Below, in pieces: positions 32,708 to 39,764 of a DNA stretch of 44,923 nt; position 1 is the first letter of the stretch; each line of letters begins with the position of its first letter. Source of the stretch: Patescibacteria group bacterium (lineage in GTDB: Bacteria; Patescibacteriota; Patescibacteriia; Patescibacteriales; WJLG01); assembly GCA_028707065.1 (NCBI GenBank), contig JAQTUZ010000012.1, positions 1 to 44,923 of the forward strand, given 5' to 3'. The notes under the pieces were generated by a model. It did no database searches. It was not told the origin of the DNA and was given only the letters and a program-made list of their open reading frames with translations. The position numbers were made by a program, and so were the translations under genes.

Positions 32708-34231
32708 ATGATTTTTGTTGAAATTGCACTTGGTCTGATCGCTGCCGCGGGAGTTTTTTTGTTGGGTTATTGGGTGCGCAAGAAAAGAGTAACGCAGCAA
32801 ATCGGAGACGCCGAAAATAAGGCGGAAAAGATCCTGCACGAAGCCAGGTCCAAAGAAAAAGATCTGTTGCTCAAGGCCCAGGACAAAGCCTTGAAGATCA
32901 TCGAAGAGTCCAAAGAAGAGGAAAGAAAACGCCGTGAAGAACTGAACGGCTTGCAGATCCGCTTGGAACAGCGAGAAAGCTCGTTTTCCAAAAGATTATT
33001 GGAGCTGCAGGAAAAACAGCAAGAGCTGTATGACCGCGTCAATAAAGTCGAGGAAGCGAAAGAAAAGATCCGCCAGATCCGCGAAGAGCAATTGGAAAAA
33101 TTAAAAAAGATCGCCGAGATGTCCAAGGAAGAGGCGAGAGAAGTTTTGTTCAAGAACGTCGAGGCGGAAGCCAAGGATGATCTGGTCGCCAGAATGAACA
33201 AGGCGGAAAGGGAAAACGACGAAGCGGTTGACGATAAAGCTCGCGAGCTGATTGCCAGCTCGATGCAGCGCATCGTTTCTTCTTATACTCCGGAAATTTC
33301 CACCACTAACGTCGATTTGCCTAACGATGAAATGAAAGGCCGCGTCATCGGCCGCGAAGGACGCAATATCAAAGTCATCGAACAATTGGCCGGCGTCGAG
33401 ATCATTGTCGATGATACGCCGAATACCATCGTCATTTCCGCTTTTTCCCCGATCCGCCGCCACGTGGCCAAGCGGGCGCTTGACGCGCTGATCAAAGATG
33501 GCCGCATCCATCCGACCAAGATCGAAGAAGCGATCGACAAAGCCAAGAAAGATTTGGCTTTGGATATCAAGAAAGCCGGCGAGGAAGCCATCTACGAATT
33601 GGGGATTACCGGTTTTGATCCGAAACTTGTCCAAATTTTGGGCCGTTTGAAATATCGCACCAGCTACGGCCAGAATGCTTTGCGCCACTCGGTGGAGGTC
33701 GCGATTTTATCCGGTTTGCTCGCCGAAGAATTGGGCGCGGATGTGCCGCTCGCCAAGAAGGCCGGCTTGCTTCATGATATCGGCAAGGCCGTTGACCACG
33801 AAGTGCAGGGCACGCATCCGGAGATCGGCCGCGACATCGCCAAGAAATTCAATCTGCCCGAAGAGGTCATCGCCCCGATCGAAACCCACCATGATGATCA
33901 TCCGCGCGGCTTGATTTCCGTTATCGTCAAAGTCGCTGATGCCATTTCCGCTTCCCGCCCGGGCGTGCGCAGCGATACCTATGAACGCTATTTGCAAAGA
34001 TTGGAAGAGCTGGAAAGTTTGACCAATTCTTTCGAGGGCGTGGAAAAGTCTTACGCCTTGCAGGCTGGCAGGGAAGTCAGAGTTTTTGTCAATGCCGAAA
34101 AGATCGATGATCTGGCGATGCAGAATCTGGCCCGCGAGATCGCCAAAAAAATCGAGGCCGAATTGAAATATCCCGGCGAGATCAAGGTCAATGTGATCAG
34201 GGAAAATCGCGTCATCGAATATGCCAGATAA
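32708..34231 (+). CDS. rny: Ribonuclease Y
   Basis: 507 residues. N-terminal membrane helix, a long coiled coil (about 25-200, rich in K/E/R), KH domain (KGRVIGREGRNIKVIEQLAG) and HD domain with LRHSVEVAILSGLLAEELG, LLHDIGKAVDHE and later ETHHDDH. RNase Y is a membrane-bound endoribonuclease that starts mRNA decay. All expected domains are intact. No Shine-Dalgarno site. The preceding 255 bp is AT-rich and holds no gene I can see. Confidence 0.96.
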   Translation: MIFVEIALGLIAAAGVFLLGYWVRKKRVTQQIGDAENKAEKILHEARSKEKDLLLKAQDKALKIIEESKEEERKRREELNGLQIRLEQRESSFSKRLLELQEKQQELYDRVNKVEEAKEKIRQIREEQLEKLKKIAEMSKEEAREVLFKNVEAEAKDDLVARMNKAERENDEAVDDKARELIASSMQRIVSSYTPEISTTNVDLPNDEMKGRVIGREGRNIKVIEQLAGVEIIVDDTPNTIVISAFSPIRRHVAKRALDALIKDGRIHPTKIEEAIDKAKKDLALDIKKAGEEAIYELGITGFDPKLVQILGRLKYRTSYGQNALRHSVEVAILSGLLAEELGADVPLAKKAGLLHDIGKAVDHEVQGTHPEIGRDIAKKFNLPEEVIAPIETHHDDHPRGLISVIVKVADAISASRPGVRSDTYERYLQRLEELESLTNSFEGVEKSYALQAGREVRVFVNAEKIDDLAMQNLAREIAKKIEAELKYPGEIKVNVIRENRVIEYAR

Positions 34232-34346
34232 AAAAGTAAAAAGTTAAAAGTAAAAAGTAGAAAAGTATTTTCGGGCGCGGAATCGCCATACCTTTCACTT
34301 CTGGCGGGCGGGTAGGCATATTATTGACATATATTTATTCATGGTA

Positions 34347-34374
34347 TTGCTATTTTTTTACCATTTGTTATAAT
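34347..34374 (+). promoter_or_regulatory. Promoter of the HU gene
   Basis: Extended -10 TGTTATAAT (hexamer 34369-34374) with TTGCTA 16 bp upstream. A second TTGACA lies at 34324. Confidence 0.6.
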
Positions 34375-34414
34375 ATTAGCAAATAACAAATCATCATAAT
34401 TTAAAATCAATACT

Positions 34415-34696
34415 ATGAACAAAGCGACTTTAATCGAGAAGATTGCGGAAAAAACCGGAGCTAACCGCAAGCTCGCCGAAAGCATGATCAATTCCATGGT
34501 GGACATCATCATTGAGGAGTTGAAAAAGGGGAGTGATGTTTCGATCACCGGTTTTGGCACTTTTGAAACCATGACTCGTTATGCCCGCGGCGGCGTCAAT
34601 CCGCAGAAACCGACCGAACGCATCCAGATCCCGGAAGTGAAGGTGGCCAAATTCCGCACCGGCAAAAGATTAAAAGATTCATTAAAGGGTAAATAA
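34415..34696 (+). CDS. hup: HU family DNA-binding protein
   Basis: 93 residues. MNKATLIEKIAEKTGANRKL opens the dimerisation helices; GSDVSITGFGTFET and the arm (RGGVNPQKPTERIQIPEVKV) followed by FRTGKRLKDSL are classic HU. It bends and packages DNA. Single gene with its own promoter and a strong terminator. Confidence 0.96.
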   Translation: MNKATLIEKIAEKTGANRKLAESMINSMVDIIIEELKKGSDVSITGFGTFETMTRYARGGVNPQKPTERIQIPEVKVAKFRTGKRLKDSLKGK

Positions 34697-34710
34697 TATC
34701 TCACATATCG

Positions 34711-34757
34711 TAACGCAAAAAAGGAAGACGATTTTTTCGTTCTTCCTTTTGCGTTAG
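34711..34757 (+). terminator. Terminator of the HU gene
   Basis: AACGCAAAAAAGGAAGA pairs with TTCTTCCTTTTGCGTT around a short loop. It is long and A/T-rich at the outside. Confidence 0.75.
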
Positions 34758-34931
34758 AGGGTGGGAGAGCAGAGAACAAAAAGCAAAGAACATTGAGTAA
34801 GAAGCAAAGAGCAGGAAGCGTGATTAAATTTGTTCTTTGATCTTTGATCTGTGTTCTTTCGAATTTGATTTAATATGTTGTTTATGTTAAGTTGAATTTA
34901 GTTTGAAATAAAAAGTCCCAGGATTATTTAG
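34758..34931. repeat. AG/CT-rich repeat words before the tRNA cluster
   Basis: AGAACAAAAAGCAAAGAACA and AAGAAGCAAAGAGCAGGAAG face TTTGTTCTTTGATCTTTG and TGTGTTCTTTCG, a loose inverted repeat. No gene seen. Confidence 0.45.
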
Positions 34932-35074
34932 CGCCCGTAGCTCAACGGATATCCGCGACATGCCGCTTTGCGGCTGCGCGGATCCGCTCACGGCCAAAGG
35001 CCGATGTAGCGGGGAGCGTCTGGCTTCGCCCCAGCCATTCGGCGGGGCGCCCTGTCGAATGGCTGGGCGGGCAC
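34932..35074 (+). pseudogene. Decayed tRNA-Arg gene invaded by palindromes
   Basis: Begins as a tRNA (GCGCCCGTAGCTCAACGGAT). Two hairpin blocks then fill the D-loop: GCCGCTTTGCGGC within a larger stem, and CCGCT/AGCGG around GGCCAAAGGCC. The D-stem and anticodon part GAGCGTCTGGCTTCG (35014-35028) is identical to the intact tRNA-Arg next door. A 12-bp stem CCCAGCCATTCG/CGAATGGCTGGG replaces the rest, ending CGGGCAC, which nearly pairs with the 5' GCGCCCG. It cannot fold as a normal tRNA. Confidence 0.7.
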
Positions 35075-35098
35075 ATTAATTAAAATAAATTTTTTCTG

Positions 35099-35172
35099 GC
35101 TCCCTTAGCTCAACTGGATAGAGCGTCTGGCTTCGGACCAGAAGGTTGCAGGTTCAAGTCCTACAGGGAGCA
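35099..35172 (+). tRNA. tRNA-Arg (anticodon TCG)
   Basis: Acceptor GCTCCCT/AGGGAGC, D-arm GCTC...GAGC, anticodon stem TCTGG/CCAGA with loop CTTCGGA, T-loop TTCAAGT, discriminator A. The T-stem has one mismatch. CCA is not encoded. Followed by a T-run. Confidence 0.93.
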
Positions 35173-35202
35173 CTTTTTTTGGCAGACTAAGAAGGAGATA
35201 GT

Positions 35203-35718
35203 ATGACAGACAATAAAGCAAGAAAAGAAAAAATAGTAAATAATTTTAGAAAATATTGTTCGGTGTGCGATGGCTTATGCTGCAAAAAGGGAGTTTTTTC
35301 AGTTTTTGGCTGGGAAATGAAAGATTTGCCGCTTGCCGGAAAGGATTTTGAAATCAGCAGCCAGTCCGGGGAAAGGGGCGAAACTAAGGATATCGTAATG
35401 AAAGACAGATGCATTTTTCTCGGGAAAAATGGCGGCTGCGTTTTACCGCCAGGCATCCGTGCTACCGATTGCATAACTTTTCCTTTTTATCCAAAAATAA
35501 GAAAGACGGAAAACGGCTTGGAGATTGAGTGTTTTTACATACATAAAGAATGTTCTTTTTATGATAAGGCCATTAATGATAAAAACATTATTCAAGATAT
35601 AAAAAAGTATTGGGAAGAAATAATTAAAAATGTTCCGGCCCAGGAAATCCTTGATTGGGTAGGACAAGATGCTTACTGGGACGATTGGTATAAAAATACC
35701 GTTATCGTAAATTACTGA
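35203..35718 (+). CDS. Cys-rich YkgJ/UPF0153-like zinc- or iron-binding protein
   Basis: 171 residues with GAAGGAGATAGT before the start. A CSVCDGLCCKKGVFS cluster (CxxCx3CC) at about 19-26, then RCIFLGKNGGCVLPPGIRAT and DCITFPFYP, matches the cysteine spacing of YkgJ-type (CxxCxxCC) proteins. These are presumed to bind Zn or Fe-S; function is not established. It lies between two tRNA genes but has its own ribosome binding site. Confidence 0.75.
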   Translation: MTDNKARKEKIVNNFRKYCSVCDGLCCKKGVFSVFGWEMKDLPLAGKDFEISSQSGERGETKDIVMKDRCIFLGKNGGCVLPPGIRATDCITFPFYPKIRKTENGLEIECFYIHKECSFYDKAINDKNIIQDIKKYWEEIIKNVPAQEILDWVGQDAYWDDWYKNTVIVNY

Positions 35719-35774
35719 TAATGGGTTAAGTTCAACATTTTAAATTAGTCGTCTATTTAAACAAGATTAATTAG

Positions 35775-35848
35775 GGCTGGGTAGCTCAGCTGGTTAGAGC
35801 ACGGCATTCATAACGCCGAGGTCGAGAGTTCAATTCTCTCCCCCGCCA
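35775..35848 (+). tRNA. tRNA with anticodon CAT (probably elongator Met)
   Basis: Acceptor GGCTGGG/CCCCGCC with one T-C mismatch, D-arm GCTC...GAGC, anticodon loop TTCATAA on a CGGCA/CGCCG stem, T-loop TTCAATT, discriminator A. No initiator features (no GGG/CCC anticodon stem). A tRNA-Ile with modified CAT cannot be excluded. Confidence 0.9.
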
Positions 35849-35970
35849 CACACAATCAATTACAAATTACAAATTAAAAATTATTTTATTGACAAAAGTT
35901 GTTTGTTCAGTGGAATATGGCTATATTAGGTAATTTGTAATTCGTAATTTTTAATTTGTGATTGAGTGTT

Positions 35971-36043
35971 GCGCTCATAGCTCAGCTGGTAGAGCAGCTC
36001 CCTCTTAAGGAGACGGTCGTGGGTTCGAATCCCTCTGAGCGCA
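35971..36043 (+). tRNA. tRNA-Lys (anticodon CTT)
   Basis: Acceptor GCGCTCA/TGAGCGC, D-arm GCTC...GAGC, anticodon loop CTCTTAA, T-loop TTCGAAT, discriminator A. The upstream gap (35849-35970) is an AT-rich inverted repeat with a TTGACA at 35889. Its 3' end is the seed of the repeat mosaic that follows. Confidence 0.93.
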
Positions 36044-36091
36044 CTAGAAATAAAAACAGTCCCGAAGCTTCGGGACTGTTTTTATTTCTAG
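36044..36091. terminator. Perfect 48-bp palindrome, bidirectional terminator after tRNA-Lys
   Basis: CAGTCCCGAAG meets its exact inverse CTTCGGGACTG at the centre, flanked by AAATAAAAA and TTTTTATTT. It joins tRNA-Lys to an inverted tRNA 3'-end fragment (GGATTCGAAC at 36106). Confidence 0.85.
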
Positions 36092-36545
36092 TGTTCTTAA
36101 AGTGTGGATTCGAACAGGTCAGGAGTGAGGCAATGGCCGCGAGGGAACGAGCGGCCGGCAGCCGAACGTCCGCCGACCTGCCGGGGGCAGGTCGGCGCTG
36201 ACCCCGGACAAGGGAGGCCGCCGCAATTGCGGCGGCGGCCGACCGCGGAAATCCCTCTGAGCGCACTGAAAATTAAAAAACGGGCATTCGCCCGTTTTTT
36301 AATTTTCCGCTCAGAGGGATTCGAACTGGTTGCGAGCGAGCTATGAGCCGCGAGGGAACGAGCGGCGAATAAGCGAGCGACGCCGGCCTTTCGGGGAAAG
36401 GCCGGCGGCAACCCTGGACAAGGGAGGCCGCCGCAATTGCGGCGGCGGCCGACCGCGTGCTGGTTATTTGAGAAAATTTTTAGAACGATAGAGGGATTCG
36501 AACTAGGCAGGAGCGAGACAAATTTGCCGCCGCAATTCCGTCGGT
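36092..36545. repeat. Tandem mosaic of tRNA 3' ends, terminators and GC-rich blocks
   Basis: GGATTCGAAC, an inverted tRNA T-arm, recurs at 36106, 36317 and 36494. A 42-bp block at 36206-36247 is repeated exactly at 36416-36457; GCCGCGAGGGAACGAGCGG occurs at 36136 and 36347, so the unit is about 210 bp. Between units, the tRNA-Lys end AATCCCTCTGAGCGCA (36250-36265) is followed by a CGGGCATTCGCCCG terminator and the inverse CGCTCAGAGGGATTCGAAC. The third unit is degenerate. Open reading frames here are artefacts of GC-rich repeats. Confidence 0.8.
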
Positions 36546-36576
36546 GGCAAATTGGTCGCAAATAAGCAATTAATGT

Positions 36577-36582
36577 TATAAT
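36577..36582 (+). promoter_or_regulatory. Extended -10 of the 36591 gene, probably leaderless
   Basis: TGTTATAAT ends 8 bp before the ATG, the same gap as for the DHH gene. No ribosome binding site fits between them. Confidence 0.6.
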
Positions 36583-36590
36583 AAAATCAT

Positions 36591-37691
36591 ATGGATTTGA
36601 AAAATATTAAAAAACACGACGATTGGGTAAAAATGTGGTCGGCAAAGGGCAGTTTGCATTTTGACTCTCATTTGGGAGAGATTTGGACAAGAAGAAAAAA
36701 TATTTCCGGAAAGGCGATGTATCGGCAGGTTATTTTTATCTACCAAGACGGAGTCACGGATTGTTGGGCCACTAAATCAGACCGAGACGATTTGGGTGAT
36801 CGATTGAGTTCTTTGGCGCGCAAGGATAAATCTTATGTTGTTAAAATATCGGATGATTTGCAATCTTGCGCCGAAAATGTTTTGAAATTCATAGATTCCT
36901 ATGATGCCAATAAGCTTAGCCTCGCCGATTTTGATGAATTCTGGAATCTTGTTTATGATTATTATTTACCGCACATCAGTGTTAAATATCTTGTTGATTA
37001 TGTTTCTCCCGCGGAATTGAAAGTAATTTTGCCCGTGCTCGAAAGAGCGCGTTTGGCTGCCGAACCAATCTATCGGAAGGTTGAAAATTATGTTGAGCTG
37101 ATAGCCGAGCGCGTCGCCCGGGAAACATCATTTACCCAAGAGATGATCATTGCCACCACCAAAGAAGAGCTTCGCTCCTATTTCCAGAACAAGAGATTGC
37201 CAGATCGTATCCAGTTGAATAATCGTTATCGTGGAGCGGCCTTGATTTTTGACGATAAAGACACTGATATTTTTACGGGCGAAGACGTAAGTAAAATTGA
37301 AGGAATGGTCCTGTCTTCGGCCGCGACTACGGTGATCGAAGGGCAAAGTGCTTATCAAGGCAAGGTTACCGGCCGCGTCAAGATCGTATTTGATCCTACT
37401 GATCCTCGATTATCATTTTCTGAAGGAGATATTCTTGTTGCCGGTATGACCCATCCGGAATTCTTGCCTCTCTTGAAAAAATCGGCCGGTTTTGTAACCG
37501 ATTCCGGTGGCATTTTATCTCATGCCGCTATCAGCGCTCGTGAGTTGCGGAAACCTTGCGTGATCGGCACGAATAACGCGACTAAATTGCTAAAAGACGG
37601 GGATTTGATTGAGGTTGATGCGAATAATGGATCAGTCAGAATATTAAAAAAGTCAGTTATAATTTCGCCAAAAAAACAGGGCAAGCGGTAG
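36591..37691 (+). CDS. PEP-utiliser swivel domain protein (second paralogue)
   Basis: 366 residues. The C-terminal swivel domain has YQGKVTGRVKIVFDP, ILVAGMTHPEFLPLLKKSAG, FVTDSGGILSHAAISAREL with the active His, and GTNNATKLLKDGDLIEVDAN. About 250 N-terminal residues are mostly helical, with FDEFWNLVYDYYLPHISVKY. Like the 26005 protein it lacks the ATP-grasp and PEP-binding domains. The N-terminal halves of the two are only loosely alike. Confidence 0.85.
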   Translation: MDLKNIKKHDDWVKMWSAKGSLHFDSHLGEIWTRRKNISGKAMYRQVIFIYQDGVTDCWATKSDRDDLGDRLSSLARKDKSYVVKISDDLQSCAENVLKFIDSYDANKLSLADFDEFWNLVYDYYLPHISVKYLVDYVSPAELKVILPVLERARLAAEPIYRKVENYVELIAERVARETSFTQEMIIATTKEELRSYFQNKRLPDRIQLNNRYRGAALIFDDKDTDIFTGEDVSKIEGMVLSSAATTVIEGQSAYQGKVTGRVKIVFDPTDPRLSFSEGDILVAGMTHPEFLPLLKKSAGFVTDSGGILSHAAISARELRKPCVIGTNNATKLLKDGDLIEVDANNGSVRILKKSVIISPKKQGKR

Positions 37692-37719
37692 AACTTTATC
37701 GCTTTAATATTATAATTAT

Positions 37720-39009
37720 ATGACCAAAAAAATCATCATCATTTTAGCGGCAATTATCTTGATTGCCGGCGGAACCAGCATTTATTATTTAAAAAGCCAG
37801 CAGCCGCCCACGCCAAAACCCCCGGTTGTTGTTGTGCCTCCCGTTATTACCGACGATAAGGGCGCGACGCCTGAAGGAATAAATTCGGTGGTAGGCGCCA
37901 ATAATCAGTTCGCCTTGGATCTTTACGCTGAATTAAAAACAGCAGACGGAAATATTTTCTTCTCGCCCTTTAGCATTTCGTCCGCCCTGGCTATGGTCGA
38001 TGAAGGAGCGCGCGGAAAAACAGCCGAGGAGATACAATCGGTGTTTCATTTCCCCGCTGACGCCAGTTCGCGCCAGTCTTCTTTCGCGGCGCTTTATAAT
38101 CAGATCAATCAGCCGGACGCAAAATACCAGCTTAGTATCGCCAATGCCCTTTGGGCGCAAAAAGATTATAAATTTTTGGATGAGTATCTTAATGTGTTGG
38201 AAAAATATTATGCCGGCCAAGCCACTAATGTTGATTTTAAAAATGCCACCGAACAGGCGCGGCTTGCCATTAATCAATGGGTGGAAGATAAAACTAATAA
38301 TAAAATAAAGGATTTATTTCCTCGGGGCGCTTTGAATGCCCTGACGCGCTTAGTCATTACTGACGCGATCTATTTCAAGGGAACCTGGATCAAACAGTTC
38401 GATAAGAAGCTGACTAGTGATGAAGATTTTCGGGTGAGTTCTGCTAATTCAGTCAAAGTTAAGATGATGCAATTAACGGGCGAGGAAGCGAACTTCAATT
38501 TCGCTGAGACAGCTGATTTGCAAATTTTGGAAATGCCTTATGATGGCGATAAATTATCAATGATGATCTTGCTGCCAAAAAATGACGATTTATCAGGACT
38601 GGAAAGCTCGCTGTCATCGGCCAAGATCAGTGACTGGAAAAGCCAATTGCAAGAGCAGCGTGTTGATGTGTATCTGCCGAAATTTACTTTTGATACTAAA
38701 TATTCTTTGAACGGAACCTTGGCAAAAATGGGTATGCCCACGGCTTTTACCGGTCAGGCTGATTTTTCCGGCATGGATGGCACGAAAAATTTAGCCATTC
38801 AACTGGTAATTCATCAGGCTTTTGTGGCGGTTGACGAAGAAGGCACGGAAGCGGCCGCCGCCACCGGCGTTGCCGTCGCCGCATCCGCCATGCCCATACC
38901 GCGCCAGATCCCGGTCTTCCGCGCCGACCATCCATTTCTTTTTTTGATCCAGGACAAGGATAGCGGAAATATTTTGTTCCTCGGCCGAGTTTCCAACCCG
39001 AACAAATAA
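37720..39009 (+). CDS. Membrane-anchored serpin (serine protease inhibitor)
   Basis: 429 residues. N-terminal hydrophobic anchor (IIIILAAIILIAGGTSIYYL), Pro-rich linker, then the serpin fold from about 60: NQFALDLYAEL, IFFSPFSISSALAMVDEGAR, VITDAIYFKGTW and MMILLPK. The hinge EEGTEAAAATGVAVAA is Ala-rich, as in inhibitory serpins. It is followed by VFRADHPFLFLI and GNILFLGRVSNP. The cleavage site (P1) cannot be fixed but lies near SAMPIP. Probably guards the surface against host or prey proteases. TATAAT lies directly upstream of the ATG. Confidence 0.93.
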   Translation: MTKKIIIILAAIILIAGGTSIYYLKSQQPPTPKPPVVVVPPVITDDKGATPEGINSVVGANNQFALDLYAELKTADGNIFFSPFSISSALAMVDEGARGKTAEEIQSVFHFPADASSRQSSFAALYNQINQPDAKYQLSIANALWAQKDYKFLDEYLNVLEKYYAGQATNVDFKNATEQARLAINQWVEDKTNNKIKDLFPRGALNALTRLVITDAIYFKGTWIKQFDKKLTSDEDFRVSSANSVKVKMMQLTGEEANFNFAETADLQILEMPYDGDKLSMMILLPKNDDLSGLESSLSSAKISDWKSQLQEQRVDVYLPKFTFDTKYSLNGTLAKMGMPTAFTGQADFSGMDGTKNLAIQLVIHQAFVAVDEEGTEAAAATGVAVAASAMPIPRQIPVFRADHPFLFLIQDKDSGNILFLGRVSNPNK

Positions 39010-39030
39010 TTTATACAAGCTGCCTAAAAA

Positions 39031-39078
39031 TAAAAGACCCGCTCCGTCATAATGACCGGAGCGGGGTTTGTTTTTTTA
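39031..39078. terminator. Bidirectional terminator between the serpin and the 39076 gene
   Basis: ACCCGCTCCG pairs with CGGAGCGGGG; T-runs lie on both sides (TTTGTTTTTTT to the right, TCTTTTATTTTT on the minus strand). Confidence 0.85.
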
Positions 39079-39573
39079 TTGGAAGACGGTAATTTTCCTG
39101 TTCCCGTCGGAATAAAAAAGAGTATTTCCGACTTGTTGAAATTTATTACGATCTCTTTCCAACCAGCCAAGAAATGGCGGAGTGAATTGGACTTCTGCTT
39201 TTGCATCCGCCCTCTCAAATTGATTGGCCTGAGGCCAGACGCCATCAAGATAATTGCTGAACTGAAAAAAACTTGATAGCATTTCCCAGAAGTTATCATC
39301 GCTTTGGCTTGATGATGTCTCTGCCGAAACGCCGGCGCAAGACGAACTGCGGCTGCCGGAGACGAGGGGGAATTCCGGCGAAAAATAATCGCCAAAACCA
39401 ATCCAGACAAAGGCCGTAATTACGCCGAGACAAGCCAGGGGGAAAGCGGCAATCAAAGCAATTCTTTTAACCGTTGAAAATACTCCGATTAAGTTTTTCA
39501 GCCAATCAGACAGAATTGCCGCTATCCAGTCGGTTCTGAAGATTGATCTGGCGGCGTAAACGATCATTTCCAT
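39076..39573 (-). CDS. Hypothetical membrane-anchored protein
   Basis: 165 residues from the ATG at 39573, which has AAGGAG seven bases upstream; the frame extends two codons further to a TTG. A membrane segment lies at about 38-60 (RIALIAAFPLACLGVITAFV). The C-terminal part is soluble, with SSSQSDDNFWEMLSSFFQF and a basic tail. The family is unrecognised. It lies downstream of purB but has its own strong promoter. Confidence 0.65.
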   Translation of the reverse strand: MEMIVYAARSIFRTDWIAAILSDWLKNLIGVFSTVKRIALIAAFPLACLGVITAFVWIGFGDYFSPEFPLVSGSRSSSCAGVSAETSSSQSDDNFWEMLSSFFQFSNYLDGVWPQANQFERADAKAEVQFTPPFLGWLERDRNKFQQVGNTLFYSDGNRKITVFQ

Positions 39574-39640
39574 CAGCAAACTCCTTTTTAAAAATGGTTT
39601 ATATTTGTTATTGTTATAATAATGAGCGATTCAATGTTCG

Positions 39641-39670
39641 TAGTATATAACTATTTTCTATTTTTGTCAA
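39641..39670 (-). promoter_or_regulatory. Strong promoter of the 39076 gene
   Basis: Minus-strand TTGACA (39670-39665), 18-bp spacer, TATACT (39646-39641). Confidence 0.75.
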
Positions 39671-39721
39671 GATTGGAATATAAAAACGGAGTTAAGACGG
39701 CAAGTAGCCGCCAATATATTA

Positions 39722-39760
39722 AAATAAAAATCCCGCTCCGTCGCAACGACAGAGCGGGGT
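39722..39760 (-). terminator. Terminator of purB
   Basis: On the minus strand CCCCGCTCTGTCG pairs with CGACGGAGCGGGA, followed by TTTTTATTTT. It resembles the terminator at 39031, so one may be a copy of the other. Confidence 0.8.
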
Positions 39761-39764
39761 TTGG

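Noticed and set aside
34932-35074. Functional tRNA with bacterial introns
   Set aside because: The hairpins sit in the D-loop and after the anticodon with no group I or II intron features, and the 3' half is mostly replaced. Decay is the simpler reading.
36106-36545. CRISPR array
   Set aside because: Units are about 210 bp, include tRNA pieces and terminators, and lack short direct repeats with unique spacers; no cas genes are present.
35962-36561. ORFs on both strands across tRNA-Lys and the GC-rich mosaic
   Set aside because: They translate tRNA and palindromic repeat sequence; the absence of stops comes from high GC.
39031-39760. The two similar CCCGCTCCG hairpins as a mobile element pair
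   Set aside because: Each is a normal terminator at the end of a gene; similarity is limited to the stem.
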